From Alistipes senegalensis (lineage in GTDB: Bacteria; Pseudomonadota; Gammaproteobacteria; Burkholderiales; Burkholderiaceae_D): a stretch of 64,000 nt of DNA. The notes beneath the pieces were generated by a model. That model was not told where the DNA came from and did no database searches. It saw only the letters and a list, made by a program, of their open reading frames with translations. Positions 8,056 through 17,247 of the stretch are shown here, in pieces (position 1 is the stretch's first letter; every line of letters starts with the position of its first letter). Location of the stretch: positions 339,451 to 403,450 of the forward strand of contig JAMPER010000001.1 of assembly GCA_023664945.1 (NCBI GenBank), given 5' to 3'. The translations under genes and the position numbers were made by a program.

Positions 8056-9873
8056 ATGCAGCCGGGGAAATTGACGGCTTCTTTTGCGCTCCATGGCGCG
8101 ACGGTTTCCCGCGGCATTGCGATTGGACGCGCGCATGTGATTGCGCGCGCCGCGCTGGATATCAAGCATTATCTGGTTCCGGAAGAAAAAATTGAGGCAG
8201 AGGTGCAGCGGCTTGAGGCGGCAATTGAGGCTGTGCGCTGCGAGCTGAAGAGTATCGGGGAAAATCTTCCTTCGGATGCGCCTGTCGAGCTTTCCGCTTT
8301 TCTTGACGTTCATGCGCTGATTCTTTCAGATTCCATGATTGCGAAGGAGCCGCTCCATATTATCCGGACCAGGCAATATAACGCGGAGTGGGCGCTTCTG
8401 ACGCAGATTGAGGATTTGTCTGCCCAGTTTGACGGTATTGAGGACCCTTATCTCCGGGAGCGCAAGGCGGATATCCGGCAGGTGGCCGAGCGCGTGATGA
8501 AGAATTTGCAGGGGCAGGCAGGGGAACCGCCTCCGGAGCCGCCGGTTCTTGCCGGGATGCCAGAAGACGAGCGTGTGGACATGATTGTGGTGGCTTATGA
8601 TATTTCGCCTGCCGATATGCTTCATTTCCGGGACCGGATTTTCAGCGGGTTTATTTCCGAGGTGGGCAGCCGCAATTCCCATGCCGCCATTGTGGCGAGA
8701 AGTATTGATGCGCCGGCGGTTTTCGGGCTGCCCAATGCGCTTTCGCTTATCCGGCAGGATGATTGGCTGATTATTGACGCCGATACCGGCGTGGTGGTGG
8801 TAAATCCGACGGCGCTGGTGCTGGAGCAATACCGTGTCAGGCAGGCGGCCCGGGAAAAGGCGCTGAAGAAGTTAAGCCGGTTAAGAAAAACACCGTCGGC
8901 GACCTGCGACGGGACGCCGGTAACGCTGATGGCCAATATCGAGTTTCCGGACGATTGCAATGCGGCGCTGGAAAACGGCGCCAGCGGTATCGGCCTTTTC
9001 CGTTCCGAATTTCTCTTTATGAGCAAAACCGGCGATATCAATAAATTGCCGGGTGAGGAAGAGCAGTTCGAGGCATATAAAAAGGCGGTTTCCATCATGC
9101 GGGGCCGTCCTGTGACGATTCGCACACTGGATATCGGCGCGGACAAGCCGGTGGGGATTTCGGATTTCAGCACGCTGAACCCGGCTTTGGGAAAGCGGGC
9201 TATCCGTTTTTGCCTGGCGGAGCCGGAATTTTTCCTGACCCAGCTTCGCGCCATTTTGCGGGCTTCTGCTTTCGGGCCGGTGAAGCTGCTGGTTCCGATG
9301 CTGGTTCATGCTTTTGAGATTGACCAGACGCTGGCGATGGTTGAGCAGGCCAAATCGCAGTTAAAGGCGGACAGAATCAAATATGACGAGAAAATGCCTA
9401 TCGGCGCCATGGTGGAGGTGCCCGCCGCTATTTTGGCTTTGCCGATGTTTACCAGGCGGCTGGATTTTCTTTCGATAGGCACCAATGACCTGATTCAGTA
9501 TGCGCTGGCGATTGACCGGGTGGATCCGGAGGTGGCCCATTTGTACAATCCGCTGCATCCGGCGATTTTGTCTTTGCTTTCCCTTGCTATCCGGACGGGC
9601 GCCAGGGCAGGGATACCGGTTTCCCTCTGCGGGGAACTGGCGGGGGATCCTGCCATGACCAGGCTGCTTCTCGGCATGGGGTTGCGGGAGTTTTCCATGC
9701 ATTCTACCCAGCTGTTGACGGTGAAACAGGAGATTTTGAATGCCAGCCTGCCGCAGCTGGAATCCAGGGTAAAGCGGATTCTGAAGCTGGTGGAGCCGGA
9801 TGCAATTGAACGGGCGGTGGAAAAGATCAGGCAGCTGCCGCCGGCAGAGCCGGCCGGAAAAGGGGCGGTTTGA
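8056..9873 (+). CDS. ptsI: PTS enzyme I (phosphoenolpyruvate-protein phosphotransferase)
   Basis: The 605-residue enzyme transfers phosphate from phosphoenolpyruvate to HPr. The active-site histidine is about residue 209 in GSRNSHAAIVARS. The PEP-binding barrel follows with GIGLFRSEFLFM, the arginine-containing RTLDIGADKP, LSIGTNDLIQYALAIDR and the C-terminal SLCGELAGDP. The ATG at 8056 follows GGAGTAGGGC and lies 5 nt after ptsH; a longer open frame overlapping ptsH is not needed. The stop codon overlaps the -35 element of the metX promoter. Confidence 0.95.
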   Translation: MQPGKLTASFALHGATVSRGIAIGRAHVIARAALDIKHYLVPEEKIEAEVQRLEAAIEAVRCELKSIGENLPSDAPVELSAFLDVHALILSDSMIAKEPLHIIRTRQYNAEWALLTQIEDLSAQFDGIEDPYLRERKADIRQVAERVMKNLQGQAGEPPPEPPVLAGMPEDERVDMIVVAYDISPADMLHFRDRIFSGFISEVGSRNSHAAIVARSIDAPAVFGLPNALSLIRQDDWLIIDADTGVVVVNPTALVLEQYRVRQAAREKALKKLSRLRKTPSATCDGTPVTLMANIEFPDDCNAALENGASGIGLFRSEFLFMSKTGDINKLPGEEEQFEAYKKAVSIMRGRPVTIRTLDIGADKPVGISDFSTLNPALGKRAIRFCLAEPEFFLTQLRAILRASAFGPVKLLVPMLVHAFEIDQTLAMVEQAKSQLKADRIKYDEKMPIGAMVEVPAAILALPMFTRRLDFLSIGTNDLIQYALAIDRVDPEVAHLYNPLHPAILSLLSLAIRTGARAGIPVSLCGELAGDPAMTRLLLGMGLREFSMHSTQLLTVKQEILNASLPQLESRVKRILKLVEPDAIERAVEKIRQLPPAEPAGKGAV

Positions 9874-9898
9874 CGTTGGCGGGGGACTTCGCTATGCT
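9870..9898 (+). promoter_or_regulatory. Promoter of metX leader
   Basis: TTGACG (9870-9875), exactly 17 nt, then TATGCT (9893-9898). The predicted start near 9905 falls at the first base of the riboswitch stem, which supports both calls. Confidence 0.65.
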
Positions 9899-9904
9899 TG
9901 TATT

Positions 9905-9976
9905 GTTGCGCCGATTTGAACTTGCCAGCTTGCGGGCGCAAAGGGATACCTGAAAATAAATGCGGCTAAAGCGAGC
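9905..9976 (+). promoter_or_regulatory. SAM-II-like riboswitch upstream of metX
   Basis: A 7-bp stem TTGCGCC (9906-9912) and GGCGCAA (9935-9941) encloses GATTTGAAC and CAGCTTGC. An A-rich strand and then ATAAATGCGGCTAAAG (9956-9971) follow. These match by eye the conserved parts of the SAM-II (metA) riboswitch: GAUUUG after the 5' arm, CUUGC before the 3' arm, and GCUAAA in the 3' strand that forms the H-type pseudoknot. The joining strand is about 9 nt longer than I remember for the consensus, and the pseudoknot pairing cannot be fixed uniquely by eye. The gene downstream, metX, makes the activated homoserine used for methionine, the classic SAM-II target. Confidence 0.6.
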
Positions 9977-10017
9977 TTGAAAACAAGCCCGACTGCCCGT
10001 TGCTTTCGGGCTTTTTT
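9975..10017 (+). terminator. metX leader terminator with competing hairpin
   Basis: AAGCCCGA (9985-9992) and TCGGGCTT (10006-10013) form an 8-bp stem followed by a T-run, a good intrinsic terminator placed between the riboswitch and metX. A second hairpin, GCTTG-AAAA-CAAGC (9975-9988), shares bases 9985-9988 with the terminator arm and cannot form at the same time. It also overlaps the 3' edge of the riboswitch. This arrangement suits SAM-dependent transcription termination. It could also end ptsI read-through. Confidence 0.75.
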
Positions 10018-10064
10018 CATCAGGAATGAAAGCATCATGCGGTTTGTAAAGGCAGGATAGGGAA

Positions 10065-11201
10065 ATGACTTCTGTTGGTGTTGTAACTGCCCGTTCCATG
10101 GATTTTGATGTGCCGTTGCCTTTGCAAAGCGGCGCGGTGATTGCCCGTTATACGCTGATGTACGAGACTTACGGGCAGCTGAATGCGGATAAATCCAATG
10201 CGGTGCTGATTTGCCATGCCCTGAATGCTTCCCACCATGTGGCGGGCTATTATGCCGGGCAGCCCAAAAATACCGGATGGTGGGACAATATGGTGGGGCC
10301 GGGCAAGCCGGTGGATACGAACCGCTTTTTTGTGATTGGCGTCAATAACCTGGGTTCCTGTTTTGGCTCAACGGGGCCGATGCATGTCAATCCGGAAACC
10401 GGCAAGCCGTATGGCCGGGATTTTCCGGTGGTGACGGTGGAAGACTGGGTGCGCTCGCAAGCCCGCCTGGCGGATGCGCTGGGAATCAAAAAGTTTGCGG
10501 CGGTGATGGGTGGTTCGCTTGGCGGGATGCAGGCGCTGGCCTGGAGCATGATGTTTCCTGACCGGCTGGAACACTGCATTGCCATTGCCTCGACTGCCAA
10601 GCTGACTGCGCAGAATATTGCGTTTAATGATGTGGCGCGCCAGGCAATTTTGTCTGACCCGGATTTTTATGGCGGGGATTTTTATTCGCACGGGGTGGTG
10701 CCGAAGAACGGTTTGCGCGTGGCCCGCATGATTGGCCATATTACGTACCTTTCCAATGCGGATATGTCCGAGAAGTTTGGCCGGATGCTGCGTTCGGGGC
10801 AGTATCTTTTCGGTTTTGGCGTGGAGTTCGAGATTGAATCCTACCTGCATTACCAGGGGGACAAGTTTTCTTCCTATTTTGACGCCAATACCTATCTCCT
10901 GATTACGCGGGCGCTGGATTATTTTGACCCGGCAGCGGCTTGCGGCGGCGATTTGACGCAGGCGCTGGCAGGAACGCAGGCCAGGTTTTTGCTGGTTTCC
11001 TTTACGACTGACTGGCGGTTTTCTTCGGAGGCCAGCCAGGCGATTGTCCGGGCGCTGCTGGATAACCGCCGCCATGTGACTTATGCCGATATTGACGCGC
11101 CGCACGGGCATGATGCCTTTTTGCTGGAGGATGCGCGTTATCATGGCCTGATCCGCTCTTATTTCGACAGGATGTGGCAGGAAATCGGGGGGCAGGAATG
11201 A
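10065..11201 (+). CDS. metX: Homoserine O-acyltransferase MetX
   Basis: This 378-residue alpha/beta-hydrolase enzyme acylates homoserine in methionine synthesis. It has the nucleophile elbow GGSLGGMQ (about 149-156), and the catalytic Asp and His come from the C-terminal region around [12 protein letters not shown]. Many MetX proteins of Burkholderiales use succinyl-CoA rather than acetyl-CoA; I cannot tell the substrate here. Expression probably depends on the upstream riboswitch. The stop overlaps the start of metW, as in most proteobacteria where the two proteins act together. Confidence 0.95.
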   Translation: MTSVGVVTARSMDFDVPLPLQSGAVIARYTLMYETYGQLNADKSNAVLICHALNASHHVAGYYAGQPKNTGWWDNMVGPGKPVDTNRFFVIGVNNLGSCFGSTGPMHVNPETGKPYGRDFPVVTVEDWVRSQARLADALGIKKFAAVMGGSLGGMQALAWSMMFPDRLEHCIAIASTAKLTAQNIAFNDVARQAILSDPDFYGGDFYSHGVVPKNGLRVARMIGHITYLSNADMSEKFGRMLRSGQYLFGFGVEFEIESYLHYQGDKFSSYFDANTYLLITRALDYFDPAAACGGDLTQALAGTQARFLLVSFTTDWRFSSEASQAIVRALLDNRRHVTYADIDAPHGHDAFLLEDARYHGLIRSYFDRMWQEIGGQE

Positions 11202-11815
11202 TGGGTTCGGTAAAATTGCGCGAGCTGCGGGCAGACCTGGCGTTTATTGCCCACTGGGTGCCGGAAAAGGCGCATGTGCTGGATTTGGGATGCGGCGACG
11301 GCGCCATGCTGGAGCATTTGCGGGCAACCAAGGGATGTACCGGCTACGGGGTGGACATTGACGATGAGAAGATTTTAGGCTGTGCCAGCCGGGGGGTGGC
11401 GGTGATTCAGCGGGATCTGGAGAAGGGCCTGGATCTTTTTGCCGATGATGCCTTTGATACGGTTTTGTGCCTGTCTGCCTTGCAGATGATGGAGAATGTG
11501 GAACAGCTGCTTCAGGATATTGCCCGTGTCGGCAAGGAGGCGGTGGTTTCTTTTCCCAATTTTGCCTATTGGCAAAACCGGCTGACTTTGCTGACCGGGC
11601 GGATGCCGGTGACCCGCGCCATGCCGTATGAATGGTACGATACGCCGAATTTGCGCTGTGCCACGATCCATGATTTTGAAAGGCTGGCCAATCAGGTGGG
11701 GCTGGCTGTGACGGATTGTGTGGCGCTGCATCACGGCAGGCCGGTCTCTTTTCTGCGGAATTTGCGGGGATCGCTGGCGGTTTTCCGGCTTGGTAAGGCT
11801 CTCCCGCGTTTATGA
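11198..11815 (+). CDS. metW: Methionine biosynthesis protein MetW
   Basis: The roughly 205-residue protein is a class I methyltransferase-like fold with the SAM loop [12 protein letters not shown] and the MetW-type C-terminal region ([15 protein letters not shown]). MetW partners MetX and is needed for its activity in several proteobacteria; no methyl transfer need be involved. Two adjacent ATG codons (11198 and 11201) overlap the metX stop and are served by a G-rich ribosome-binding site in the end of metX, so translation is coupled. Confidence 0.93.
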   Translation: MMGSVKLRELRADLAFIAHWVPEKAHVLDLGCGDGAMLEHLRATKGCTGYGVDIDDEKILGCASRGVAVIQRDLEKGLDLFADDAFDTVLCLSALQMMENVEQLLQDIARVGKEAVVSFPNFAYWQNRLTLLTGRMPVTRAMPYEWYDTPNLRCATIHDFERLANQVGLAVTDCVALHHGRPVSFLRNLRGSLAVFRLGKALPRL

Positions 11816-13068
11816 ACCTGCCGGATCGCTTCTTTTTTAACGCATTTCACCGGCGGATGCTGGTTTGTGTGTTTATCGGCTTTTCATCCGGGCTGCCGCT
11901 TTTTATCCTGTTGAATCTGTTGCAGGCCTGGCTGGCCAAATCCGGGCTGGATGTGAAATCGCTGGGGTTGTTTGCGCTGGTGATGTTTCCCTATACCTGG
12001 AAGTTTTTCTGGGCGCCGTTGATGGATCGTTTCAGTCTCGGGCGGATGGGCCGCCGCAGGGGGTGGATGGCAGCCACCCAGCTGGCGCTGTTTTTTTCGA
12101 TTGGTTTTATGGGGATGCTTGACCCTTTGCGGCATTTGCCGGCCGTTGGGGTGCTTTGCACGCTTGTCGCGTTTTTGTCTTCCAGCCAGGATATTGTGCT
12201 GGACGCTTTCCGGCGGGAGCTTTTGCCGGACAATGAGCAGGGCCTGGGCAGTGCGATTCATGTGAATGCCTACCGTATTGCCGGGATGGTTCCCGGCGCG
12301 CTTTCCCTGATTCTGGCTGACCGGATGAGCTGGCAGGGGGTTTTCTGGATTACGGCGGCCTTCATGATTCCGGGGTTTATCTGCACGCTCCTGGTGAAGG
12401 AGCCGGAGATTTATGGCACGCCGCCAGCCAGTCTGCGCGAGGCTATTGTGCTGCCGTTTCGGGAATTTATCACGCGGGCCGGATGGCGGCAGGCAGCATT
12501 GGTGCTTGGCTTTATTTTTCTGTACAAGCTGGGCGACAGCCTGGCAACAGCGCTTGCCACCAAGTTTTATCTGGATCTGGGTTTTTCCATGACGCAGATT
12601 GGCGTGATTGCCAAGACGACCGGGTTTTGGGCGAGCCTGCTGGGCGGGATGCTGGGCGGGGCCTGGATGGTGCGGCTGGGCATTAACCGGGCGTTGTGGC
12701 TGTATGGCGTGGTGCAGGCGCTTTCCATTCTCGGTTTTTCGTGGATATCCCTGGCAGGGGCTGATCCGTATATCCTGGCGTTTGTGATTGGTTTTGAGGC
12801 GCTGGGCGTGGGGCTGGGCACGGCCGCTTTTGTGGCCTATATTGCCAGCACGACCGACAAGCGCTACAGCGCGACGCAGTTTGCCCTGTTTACCAGCCTT
12901 TCCGCCATTCCGCGCACGTTTATCAATGCCTCGGCAGGCTTTATTGTCGAGCAGACGGGGTGGTTTATGTTTTTCAATTTGTGTTTTGTGCTGGCGCTGC
13001 CGGGGATGCTGCTGTTGCCAAAGATTGCGCCCTGGCGCGGCGGGCGGCCTGGCGGCAGCCTGAAATGA
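11812..13068 (+). CDS. ampG: AmpG-type muropeptide permease (MFS)
   Basis: The 418-residue protein is a 12-helix major facilitator of the AmpG family. It keeps the signature FIGFSSGLPLFILLNLLQAWL near the start, FPYTWKFFWAPLMDR (about 59-73) and SSSQDIVLDAFRRELL. AmpG imports anhydromuropeptides released during peptidoglycan turnover. The ATG overlaps the metW stop (ATGA), an arrangement seen in other Burkholderiales, although the functional link to methionine genes is unclear. Confidence 0.9.
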   Translation: MNLPDRFFFNAFHRRMLVCVFIGFSSGLPLFILLNLLQAWLAKSGLDVKSLGLFALVMFPYTWKFFWAPLMDRFSLGRMGRRRGWMAATQLALFFSIGFMGMLDPLRHLPAVGVLCTLVAFLSSSQDIVLDAFRRELLPDNEQGLGSAIHVNAYRIAGMVPGALSLILADRMSWQGVFWITAAFMIPGFICTLLVKEPEIYGTPPASLREAIVLPFREFITRAGWRQAALVLGFIFLYKLGDSLATALATKFYLDLGFSMTQIGVIAKTTGFWASLLGGMLGGAWMVRLGINRALWLYGVVQALSILGFSWISLAGADPYILAFVIGFEALGVGLGTAAFVAYIASTTDKRYSATQFALFTSLSAIPRTFINASAGFIVEQTGWFMFFNLCFVLALPGMLLLPKIAPWRGGRPGGSLK

Positions 13069-13079
13069 CGGCCGGGTAT

Positions 13080-13108
13080 TCGACACGGAAGGCTATCGGG
13101 GTTATGAT
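13080..13108 (+). promoter_or_regulatory. Promoter of trpB
   Basis: TCGACA (13080-13085), 17 nt, TATGAT (13103-13108): each hexamer matches consensus at five of six positions. The predicted start is near 13115, leaving a leader of about 35 nt with no room for a trp attenuator. Confidence 0.6.
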
Positions 13109-13149
13109 TTTCGCTTGTCTGGGTTATCCATATCATGGAAGGGAAGAGC

Positions 13150-14352
13150 ATGTCGCAACAGTTTGGGGAAATGCCTGATAAAGCAGGTTTTTTTGGCGAG
13201 TATGGCGGGCAGATGGTGCCGCCGGAACTGAAAGCCGCCATGGACAAGATCAGCAAGGCGTATGAGGAAGTCCGGCAGACGCGAGCTTTCCAGGATGAAT
13301 TGCAGGAGTTGTACACCCATTATGTCGGCCGCCCAAGCCCGCTTTATTTTGCCCGGAAACTCTCTGACCGGCAGGGAGGCGCGCGTATTTTTATCAAGCG
13401 CGAGGATTTGAATCATACCGGGGCGCACAAGATCAATCATTGCCTGGGGCAGGCGCTGTTGGCGAAGTTTATGGGAAAGACCAAGGTGCTGGCCGAGACC
13501 GGCGCCGGGCAGCACGGGGTTGCCATGGCGACGGCCTGTGCGCTGGTGGGGATTCCCTGTGAAGTTCATATGGGCGTGGTGGATATGGAAAAGGAACGCC
13601 CGAATGTGACGAAGATGAAAATTTTGGGGGCGAAGATGGTGCCGGTCAGCCGGGGCACCCAAACTTTAAAGGATGCGGTTGACAGTGCTTTTGAGGAATA
13701 TATCCGGGACCCGGACAATTTCCTGTATGCGATTGGTTCGGCTGTGGGCCCCCACCCGTTTCCCAAGATGGTGCGCGATTTCCAGATGATTATCGGCAGG
13801 GAGGCCCGGGCGCAGTTCCTCGAGCGGGAAAAGAAGCTGCCGGATATGGTGGTGGCCTGTGTGGGCGGCGGTTCCAATTCCATCGGGATGTTTACGGAGT
13901 TTTTGCCGGATGAATCGGTGACGCTGGTCGGGGTGGAGCCTGCCGGGAGGGGGCTGGATACGCCGGACCATGCCGCAACGATGGCGCTGGGCAAGAAAGG
14001 CGTGCTGCATGGTTACAAATGTTATGCCCTTCAGGATGACAAGGGCGAGCCGTTGCCGGTTTACTCGATTGCGTCCGGCCTGGATTATCCGGGGGTGGGG
14101 CCGCAGCACTGCTATCTGAAAGATATGGGCCGGGTGCAGTATGAGACGGCGACAGATGAGGAATGCCTGGATGCGTTTTTGACGCTCTCGCGGGTGGAGG
14201 GCATTATTCCGGCGCTGGAAAGCGCCCATGCGGTTGCCTATGCCATGAGGACGGCAAAAGGACTGGGCCCGGACAAGACGATTTTGGTGAATCTGTCGGG
14301 CCGGGGGGACAAGGACGCGGAGTTTGTGGCCTCTCATCTGGGCTTGTTGTAA
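13150..14352 (+). CDS. trpB: Tryptophan synthase beta chain
   Basis: The 400-residue PLP enzyme condenses indole with serine. The PLP lysine is about Lys94 in HTGAHKINH, the catalytic glutamate about Glu116 in [10 protein letters not shown], and GGGSNSIG binds the cofactor phosphate. The ATG at 13150 is chosen over 13135 because GGAAGGGAAG lies at the right distance. Unlike in most Burkholderiales, no trpF, trpA or accD flanks it: ampG is upstream and pyrE downstream. The block from about 145 to 190 ([18 protein letters not shown] and on) looks unlike the usual betaproteobacterial TrpB, so acquisition from elsewhere is possible. Confidence 0.93.
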   Translation: MSQQFGEMPDKAGFFGEYGGQMVPPELKAAMDKISKAYEEVRQTRAFQDELQELYTHYVGRPSPLYFARKLSDRQGGARIFIKREDLNHTGAHKINHCLGQALLAKFMGKTKVLAETGAGQHGVAMATACALVGIPCEVHMGVVDMEKERPNVTKMKILGAKMVPVSRGTQTLKDAVDSAFEEYIRDPDNFLYAIGSAVGPHPFPKMVRDFQMIIGREARAQFLEREKKLPDMVVACVGGGSNSIGMFTEFLPDESVTLVGVEPAGRGLDTPDHAATMALGKKGVLHGYKCYALQDDKGEPLPVYSIASGLDYPGVGPQHCYLKDMGRVQYETATDEECLDAFLTLSRVEGIIPALESAHAVAYAMRTAKGLGPDKTILVNLSGRGDKDAEFVASHLGLL

Positions 14353-14378
14353 GGCGGTTTTTTGTATAAGCGGAGGGG

Positions 14379-15047
14379 ATGGTGAAGAGTCTGCGGCAGG
14401 ATTTTATCCGTTTTTCAGTGGATGCCGGGGTGCTGCGTTTTGGCGAATTTGTGACCAAGGCCGGGCGTACGTCCCCCTATTTTTTCAATGCGGGTCTTTT
14501 TAATGACGGGCAGTCTCTTGGCAGGCTGGCCGGTTTTTATGCGCAGACGCTTCTGGATGCCGGGGTGGATTTTGATATGCTGTATGGCCCGGCCTACAAG
14601 GGGATTCCGCTGGTGGCAGCTGTTGCAGTTGCCCTGGCGGAGAGGGGGCGCAATGTGCCTTTTGCCTATAACCGGAAGGAGGCCAAGGATCACGGGGAAG
14701 GCGGTACGCTGGTTGGCGCGACGGTTAAGGGGCGGGTTGTGATTGTGGATGATGTGATTTCCGCAGGCACTTCTGTCAATGAATCGGTTGAGGTGATCCG
14801 GCAGGCTGGCGGGCAGCCGTCTGCCGTTTTGATTGCGCTTGACCGGATGGAGCGTTCCGGCAGGGAAGGGGCGCTGTCTGACCTTTCCGCTGTACAGGAA
14901 GTGATGAAAGCCTACCGGATGCCGGTGCTGTCTATTGCCAATTTGGATGACCTGATGGCTTATCTGGAGCAGGCCGGGGGGGATTCGGCCCTCTCGCAGT
15001 ACCGGGGTGCGGTAGAGGCGTACCGCGCCCGCTATGGCGCTCTCTGA
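14379..15047 (+). CDS. pyrE: Orotate phosphoribosyltransferase
   Basis: The 222-residue enzyme attaches orotate to PRPP in pyrimidine synthesis. The PRPP-binding motif VVIVDDVISAGTS (about 122-134) and the catalytic-loop region FAYNRKEAKDHGEGG (about 98-112) are intact. ATG at 14379 is followed at once by GTG at 14382; the GGAGG at 14372-14376 fits the GTG spacing slightly better, so the true start could be one codon later. It lies 26 nt after trpB and converges with the moeB-like gene with only 4 nt between the stops. Confidence 0.95.
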   Translation: MVKSLRQDFIRFSVDAGVLRFGEFVTKAGRTSPYFFNAGLFNDGQSLGRLAGFYAQTLLDAGVDFDMLYGPAYKGIPLVAAVAVALAERGRNVPFAYNRKEAKDHGEGGTLVGATVKGRVVIVDDVISAGTSVNESVEVIRQAGGQPSAVLIALDRMERSGREGALSDLSAVQEVMKAYRMPVLSIANLDDLMAYLEQAGGDSALSQYRGAVEAYRARYGAL

Positions 15048-15051
15048 CAGC

Positions 15052-15807
15052 TCAGGCGCCCTGGCTGCCGCAGACCGGGCAGGCGGCGTTGCGGCCAAGG
15101 TTCATTTGCGTCCAGGTCATTTTGAGGCCATCCAAAAGCAGGAGCCTGCCAGCCAGTGATTCGCCGATGCCGGCAACAAGCTTTAGGGCTTCTGCCGCCT
15201 GGGTAACGCCGATTAAGCCGACTATCGGGGCAAAGACGCCAAATTGTGCGGCTTTTCTGTCCTGGAAGGGCTGATCGGCCGGAAAGAGGCAGGAATAGCA
15301 GGGCGCTGCCGGGTTTCTCATGTCATAGACGGAGACTTGTCCGTCAAACCGGAGTACGGAGCCGGATACCAGCGGGAGGCGGCGCCTGACGCAAACCCGG
15401 TTGATGGTATGGCGGGTGGCAAAGTTGTCGCTGCAATCCAGGACGACGGAGGCGGTTTGTGCCAGCTCAAGCAGGCGGGATTCGTTTGGCCTTTCATTGA
15501 TGGCAATGACTTCCACATCCGGATTGAGGCGGGCTAGTGTCTGTTTTCCTGAAAGGACTTTGGGCATACCAATGCTGTCTGTCATGTGCAGGATTTGGCG
15601 GTGCAGGTTGGTCAGGTCAACGGTGTCATCGTCCACCAGGGTGATTTTGCCGATGCCGCTTGAAGCCAGGTAACAGCAGGCGGGCGACCCCAAGCCGCCC
15701 GCACCGATGACCAGCGCATGGGCGGCCAGGATGTTTTCCTGGCCTGTTTCCCCCATTTCCTTTAGCAGGATGTGGCGGGAATACCGTTCGGCTTGATGGC
15801 TGTTCAT
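15052..15807 (-). CDS. moeB: MoeB/ThiF-family adenylyltransferase
   Basis: The 251-residue E1-like enzyme has the nucleotide-binding GAGGLGSP motif (about 36-43), DDDTVDLTNLHRQILH, and two Cys pairs for a structural zinc (CYSC near 168-171 and CPVC near the C-terminus). It adenylates the C-terminal glycine of a sulfur carrier such as MoaD or ThiS; which one cannot be decided because no carrier gene is nearby. There is no rhodanese domain fused to it, but a separate rhodanese gene lies 3.6 kb away. It is the last gene after gpmA-envC-ctpA. Confidence 0.88.
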   Translation of the reverse strand: MNSHQAERYSRHILLKEMGETGQENILAAHALVIGAGGLGSPACCYLASSGIGKITLVDDDTVDLTNLHRQILHMTDSIGMPKVLSGKQTLARLNPDVEVIAINERPNESRLLELAQTASVVLDCSDNFATRHTINRVCVRRRLPLVSGSVLRFDGQVSVYDMRNPAAPCYSCLFPADQPFQDRKAAQFGVFAPIVGLIGVTQAAEALKLVAGIGESLAGRLLLLDGLKMTWTQMNLGRNAACPVCGSQGA

Positions 15808-15819
15808 TTGGCGTATTGC

Positions 15820-17244
15820 CTATTTCCCGGTTTTTTCATTCTTTTTGCCGCTTTTTTCTTCGGCCTGGTTTTTGGAAATTTTGACCGGCAGGCCTTTGAG
15901 GTGATTTAAGGCTTGTTTTAACTGGAAGTCGTCCTTGCTGCCGTATTCAAGCGGTTTGTATTTGCCATTTAAGATACGTTCTTCTTCCTCGCTGTTGACT
16001 TGCCGGGTTTCGGGAGCGGCCGGGGCGGCATCATTGGAGAGGTGTTTCAGAAGGTCGGCCTCCCTCAGGCGCAGGCTGTTGTAGCCATCGCCTTCCGGGG
16101 TTTCTTCCACAACCAGATCGGGGACGATGCCTTTGGCCTGGATGGAACGTCCGCTTGGCGTGTAATAGCGTGCGGTGGTGAGCTTGATGGCAGTATCGGG
16201 CGAGATTTGGCGGACGGTTTGCACAGAGCCTTTGCCAAAGGTTTGCGTGCCCATGATAACGGCCCGCTTGTGGTCTTGCAGCGCGCCGGCCACAATTTCG
16301 GAAGCGGAAGCGGAACCGGTGTTGACCAGCACGACCATGGGAACGGTCTTGATTTGTTTCGGAAGGGCGGAAAGGGGATCGTTCATCTGCCGCCCCGCAT
16401 AAAATTCGGGCCGGGCAAAGAAGGCGGCTTTGGATTCGGGCAGCTGGCCGTTGGTGGAAACGACAAGCACATCCTGCGGCAGGAAGATGGAAGCCACGCC
16501 GATGGCGCCCGGCAGGATGCCGCCCGGATCGTTCCGCAGATCCAGGACCAGCCCTTTAAGATGCGGATTTTTTGCATAGATGGCGCTGATTTTTGCCGCT
16601 AGGTCTTCTACAGTGGGTTCCTGGAACTGGGCGACCCGCAGCCAGGCATAGCCCGGTTCAATGATTCTGGATTTGACGCTCTGGACGCGGATTTCCTCGC
16701 GCACGATGGTGAGCACCAGCGGCTTGTTCCCGTTTTTCCGGACGATGGTCAGCACGATTTTGGTTTGCGGTTCTCCCCGCATTCTTTTGACAGCTTCATC
16801 CAGTGTCATATCTTTGACGGAAACGCCATCCAGCCGGGTAATCAGGTCTCCCGGCTTGATTCCTGCGCGGTAGGCAGGGGTATCTTCAATGGGGGAAATG
16901 ACCTTGATGAAGCCGTCTTCGGTTCCCACTTCAATGCCCAGGCCGCCAAAGCGCCCCTGGGTGCCTTCTTTCAGTTCTTTGAGCGCTTTGGCATCAAGGT
17001 AGGCGGAGTGCGGATCAAGCGAGGCGACCATGCCGGAGATGGCTTCGGTGAGCAGCTTTTTATCGTCAACCGGTTCGACGTAGTCGGTTTTGATAAGCCC
17101 GAAGACATCGGAGAGCTGCCTTAGTTCGTCCAGGGGAAGCGGGGCCGTCTGTTTCTGCGCCATGGCAGAAAATTGTGTAGAGACGGCAATGCCTGTCAGT
17201 ATGCCTAATCCGATCAGGATGAAATTGCGAATTTTTCCCTTCAT
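15820..17244 (-). CDS. ctpA: Carboxy-terminal processing protease (S41 family)
   Basis: The 474-residue periplasmic protease begins with a membrane anchor or signal (FILIGLGILTGIAV). Next come an S41 cap region, a PDZ domain (about 98-185) and the S41 catalytic core with GSASASEI (310-317, nucleophile Ser in this block) and the general-base Lys338 in TFGKGSVQ. CtpA enzymes cleave C-termini of envelope proteins and peptidoglycan hydrolases. It sits 3 nt after envC, consistent with a shared role in controlling wall hydrolysis. Confidence 0.92.
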   Translation of the reverse strand: MKGKIRNFILIGLGILTGIAVSTQFSAMAQKQTAPLPLDELRQLSDVFGLIKTDYVEPVDDKKLLTEAISGMVASLDPHSAYLDAKALKELKEGTQGRFGGLGIEVGTEDGFIKVISPIEDTPAYRAGIKPGDLITRLDGVSVKDMTLDEAVKRMRGEPQTKIVLTIVRKNGNKPLVLTIVREEIRVQSVKSRIIEPGYAWLRVAQFQEPTVEDLAAKISAIYAKNPHLKGLVLDLRNDPGGILPGAIGVASIFLPQDVLVVSTNGQLPESKAAFFARPEFYAGRQMNDPLSALPKQIKTVPMVVLVNTGSASASEIVAGALQDHKRAVIMGTQTFGKGSVQTVRQISPDTAIKLTTARYYTPSGRSIQAKGIVPDLVVEETPEGDGYNSLRLREADLLKHLSNDAAPAAPETRQVNSEEEERILNGKYKPLEYGSKDDFQLKQALNHLKGLPVKISKNQAEEKSGKKNEKTGK

Positions 17245-17247
17245 ATC

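Noticed and set aside
11884-13086. 400-residue open frame on the minus strand
   Set aside because: Antisense to ampG, with no hydrophobic core, no motif and no ribosome-binding site.
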